Positions 4,956 to 6,348 of a stretch of DNA of 6,348 nt are shown here, piece by piece. Position 1 is the stretch's first letter. The number at the start of each line of letters is the position of its first letter. Source of the DNA: Natrinema soli (GTDB taxonomy: Archaea > Halobacteriota > Halobacteria > Halobacteriales > Natrialbaceae); contig NZ_JAQIVI010000239.1 of the NCBI RefSeq assembly GCF_028618695.1, positions 1 through 6,348 of the forward strand. The letters run 5' to 3'. The notes beneath the pieces were generated by a model that saw only the letters and a list, made by a program, of their open reading frames with translations, searched no databases and was not told the origin of the DNA. Both the position numbers and the translations under genes were made by a program.

Positions 4956-5684
4956 TCAGAAGATGAACCGGGAGTCCATGTCGGCCGAAACCTCGGCGAG
5001 GTCGACGGCCGCGTCGGAGTACTGCAGGATCTTCTGCATGTCGCCGTCGATCTCGAAGTCGCCGGACATCAGCATGTCGATGACGCCGCCCTCGCCGCGG
5101 ACGAGCGTCGTCCACTGCTCGAAGTCGCCGACGAGTCGGAACCCGTACTCCCGCTCGTCGAGGTCGGTGATCGTATCCACTTCCCGGCATTCACCATCGT
5201 AGAGGTCCAGATACGAGTACATGGTGCCGTCGTCGGCGATGTTCTCCTCGAGTTGCGTGATCAGTTCGTCGAGGAGGTCGGGGAATTCCGCCCGCAGTTC
5301 CGGCCAGGTGTGGTCGGGGATCTCCGCCATCGTCGTCTCCATGACCTCAGTGGTGACGCGTTCCTCGAGCGGCCCGCTACGGGATTCGATGCGCTCGCGC
5401 ACCTCGGGTGGCGCTTCCTCGAGCATCGCGTCGATCTCGCTTTCGGAGAGCCCCGAGAGTTCGTCGTCGACCGCGTCGACGATTTCCGGCGGTAGGTCGG
5501 CGATGGTGTTGCTCTCGAGAGGGATGCCCTCGATCTGGAAGATGAACGAGCCGTCGAACTCGACGCCCCAGCCCGCCGAGTGCTCGGCGTACTCGTTGCT
5601 TTCGTTGATCGCGTCTCGATACGCCTCGAGCCACGGTTCGGTCGGAAAATACTGTTCGATCGGTTGGAGTTGTTGCGTGCTCAT
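4956..5684 (-). CDS. SCP2-like (sterol carrier protein 2 fold) protein
   Basis: A 242-aa acidic cytoplasmic protein of haloarchaeal SCP2-like type. The C-terminal segment, residues about 179-238, has the SCP2 pattern of strands and a final helix: YGFRLVGDFEQWTTLVRG, then GGVIDMLMSGDFEIDGDMQ, then KILQYSDAAVDLAEVSADM. The N-terminal part (PWLEAYRDAINESNEYAE, GWGVEFDG, LPPEIVDAVDDELSGLSE) is shared with the divergent gene at 6004, so the two are paralogs. SCP2 folds hold lipids or other hydrophobic molecules; the ligand here is unknown and no catalytic residues are visible. ATG 5684 lies about 30 nt from a TATA-like element, fitting a nearly leaderless transcript. The gene converges with corA. 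Confidence 0.82.
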   Translation of the reverse strand: MSTQQLQPIEQYFPTEPWLEAYRDAINESNEYAEHSAGWGVEFDGSFIFQIEGIPLESNTIADLPPEIVDAVDDELSGLSESEIDAMLEEAPPEVRERIESRSGPLEERVTTEVMETTMAEIPDHTWPELRAEFPDLLDELITQLEENIADDGTMYSYLDLYDGECREVDTITDLDEREYGFRLVGDFEQWTTLVRGEGGVIDMLMSGDFEIDGDMQKILQYSDAAVDLAEVSADMDSRFIF

Positions 5685-5712
5685 GTGTGGCCACCGGGCT
5701 TCGACGGACCCG

Positions 5713-5731
5713 ATATAGAACTGTGCACAGT
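5713..5731 (-). promoter_or_regulatory. TATA-like element with adjoining 12-bp palindrome
   Basis: On the minus strand CTATATCG (complement of 5712-5719) is centred about 30 nt before ATG 5684. Directly upstream of it, at the BRE position, is the perfect palindrome ACTGTGCACAGT (5720-5731). A dimeric regulator bound there would compete with or contact TFB. Function is inferred. Confidence 0.5.
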
Positions 5732-5842
5732 GTGAACGCCTGTTGTGATTGCTCCGCGTATCCGAGGGAGTTTATCAGCCAGCGGGGGACGCTCGAGATG
5801 AGCCGCTCATTGCCGGCCGTACCCGTTCGGCGGATTTCGGTC

Positions 5843-5905
5843 ACTATAGTAGCCACTGAAAGTCAGTGTGTAAATCGTTTCAGTGGCTACACCACCCACT
5901 GACTT
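5843..5905. repeat. Interleaved inverted repeats built from four CCACTGA motifs
   Basis: GTAGCCACTGAAA (5849-5861) is the exact inverse of TTTCAGTGGCTAC (5878-5890), 13 bp. AAGTCAGTG (5860-5868) is the exact inverse of CACTGACTT (5897-5905), 9 bp. The order is A1-B1-A2-B2, so the two pairings interlock. CCACTGA or its complement occurs at 5853, 5863 (six of seven bases), 5880 and 5896. ACTATAGT (5843-5850) is an adjoining 8-bp palindrome. Confidence 0.8.
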
Positions 5906-5943
5906 CCGTGTCCGTCGATCGGTTCCCGTGCGAACCGGTCGCA

Positions 5944-5950
5944 CATATAT
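5944..5950 (+). promoter_or_regulatory. TATA box of the second SCP2-like gene
   Basis: CATATAT, the most AT-rich run near the gene, lies about 57 nt before ATG 6004. Transcription would start near 5972, giving a leader of about 30 nt. No Shine-Dalgarno motif is seen in front of the ATG. Confidence 0.5.
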
Positions 5951-6003
5951 CGCCTCGGATTCGCGGACGAACGCTGAAGCCGCCGAATCCTGTCTGTGAA
6001 CCC

Positions 6004-6348
6004 ATGACAGACTGGTTTCCGTCCAGAGAGTGGTTGGAGAGTTATCGCGCCAATCTCAACGAGGACGACGCGTACGCGGCCGAGAGCGACGGCTGGGGCG
6101 TCGAGTTCGACGGCGACTTTCGGTTCGTCCTGACGCGACTCCCGCTCGAGGAGACCACGCTCGGGGACCTCCCCGACGAACTGACCGCCGACCTGTACGA
6201 CCGGATCGACGCGCTCGCGGACGACGAGTTCGACCGTCTGCGGGAGACGGCGACGCCCGCCTTCGACGAGCGATTGGCGTCCGCCGAGGATGACGACGAG
6301 CGCGAGCGCTTCCAGCGACCCCTCTCGGGAGTGACGCTCGCCGACGTT
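6004..6348 (+). CDS. SCP2-like protein, paralog of the divergent gene (3' partial)
   Basis: 115 codons from ATG 6004 to the window end, frame still open. The sequence aligns along its whole visible length with the N-terminal part of the protein encoded at 4956-5684: PSREWLESYRANLNEDDAYA against PTEPWLEAYRDAINESNEYA, then the shared GWGVEFDG, then LPLEETTLGDLPDEL against IPLESNTIADLPPEI. The SCP2 core itself would lie beyond the window, so the call rests on this paralogy. The protein is acidic, with no signal peptide or membrane span. Divergent arrangement and shared intergenic signals suggest joint or switched regulation. Confidence 0.8.
   Translation, partial: MTDWFPSREWLESYRANLNEDDAYAAESDGWGVEFDGDFRFVLTRLPLEETTLGDLPDELTADLYDRIDALADDEFDRLRETATPAFDERLASAEDDDERERFQRPLSGVTLADV

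Larger units (their letters stand above)
5685..6003. other. Shared divergent intergenic region of the two SCP2-like genes
   Basis: 319 bp without a credible gene. From left to right it holds a TATA-like element and 12-bp palindrome facing the left gene, about 110 bp in which I see no clear feature, a cluster of CCACTGA motifs with interleaved inverted repeats (5843-5905), and a TATA-like element facing the right gene. A 71-codon open frame on the plus strand (5687-5902) looks like chance. Confidence 0.6.

Noticed and set aside
4327..5190. Long minus-strand open frame opposite corA and into the SCP2-like gene
   Set aside because: Arginine-rich low-complexity translation, shadow of corA codons in high-GC DNA.
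5687..5902. 71-codon plus-strand frame between the SCP2-like genes
   Set aside because: Runs across a promoter and inverted repeats, no family character, unlikely composition for a haloarchaeal protein.
1..6348. CRISPR array, tRNA or rRNA
   Set aside because: No regularly spaced identical repeats and no cloverleaf or rRNA-like sequence recognised on reading.

Overview
The window reads as haloarchaeal chromosome (class Halobacteria, genus not determinable). It has high GC, acidic D/E-rich proteins, a Bat-type HTH_10 regulator, SCP2-like proteins of haloarchaeal style, TATA elements about 25-30 nt from start codons, and few Shine-Dalgarno motifs.

Left part (1-2117): a nested insertion. A SAM-dependent methyltransferase gene, whose 5' end lies before the window, is split by an IS630-family insertion sequence (616-1989). 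Both sides carry a TA duplication (614-615 and 1990-1991). Joining the flanks at a single TA restores one open reading frame from the Rossmann core to a natural C-terminus at 2117. The IS630 transposase (minus strand) is itself split by a 326-bp element (1201-1526). That element has about 51-bp imperfect terminal inverted repeats and carries almost nothing except a 66-aa ribbon-helix-helix-like gene (1270-1470). It sits at the centre of a perfect 14-bp palindrome of the transposase gene. The transposase also needs a -1 frame change at a run of seven A to join its N-terminal and DDE parts.

Middle part (2287-4773): a Bat/HTH_10 transcriptional regulator gene; a roughly 300-bp non-coding stretch with a degenerate 30-bp tandem repeat and a T-run; a 92-aa two-helix membrane protein; and a coupled pair of a 60-aa two-helix membrane protein overlapping corA (Mg/Co channel) by 4 nt. 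CorA's stop is followed by an in-frame open stretch built on a 27-bp (9-codon) tandem repeat.

Right part (4956-6348): two divergent paralogous SCP2-like genes, the second cut by the window end. They share a 319-bp intergenic region with a TATA-like element on each side, a 12-bp palindrome next to one of them, and four copies of CCACTGA in alternating orientation that form interleaved inverted repeats.

The most unusual item is the tiny element carrying the ribbon-helix-helix gene inside IS630. Its terminal repeats contain repeated ATTACGGTA-like motifs that the encoded protein could plausibly bind. No CRISPR array, tRNA or rRNA was seen.
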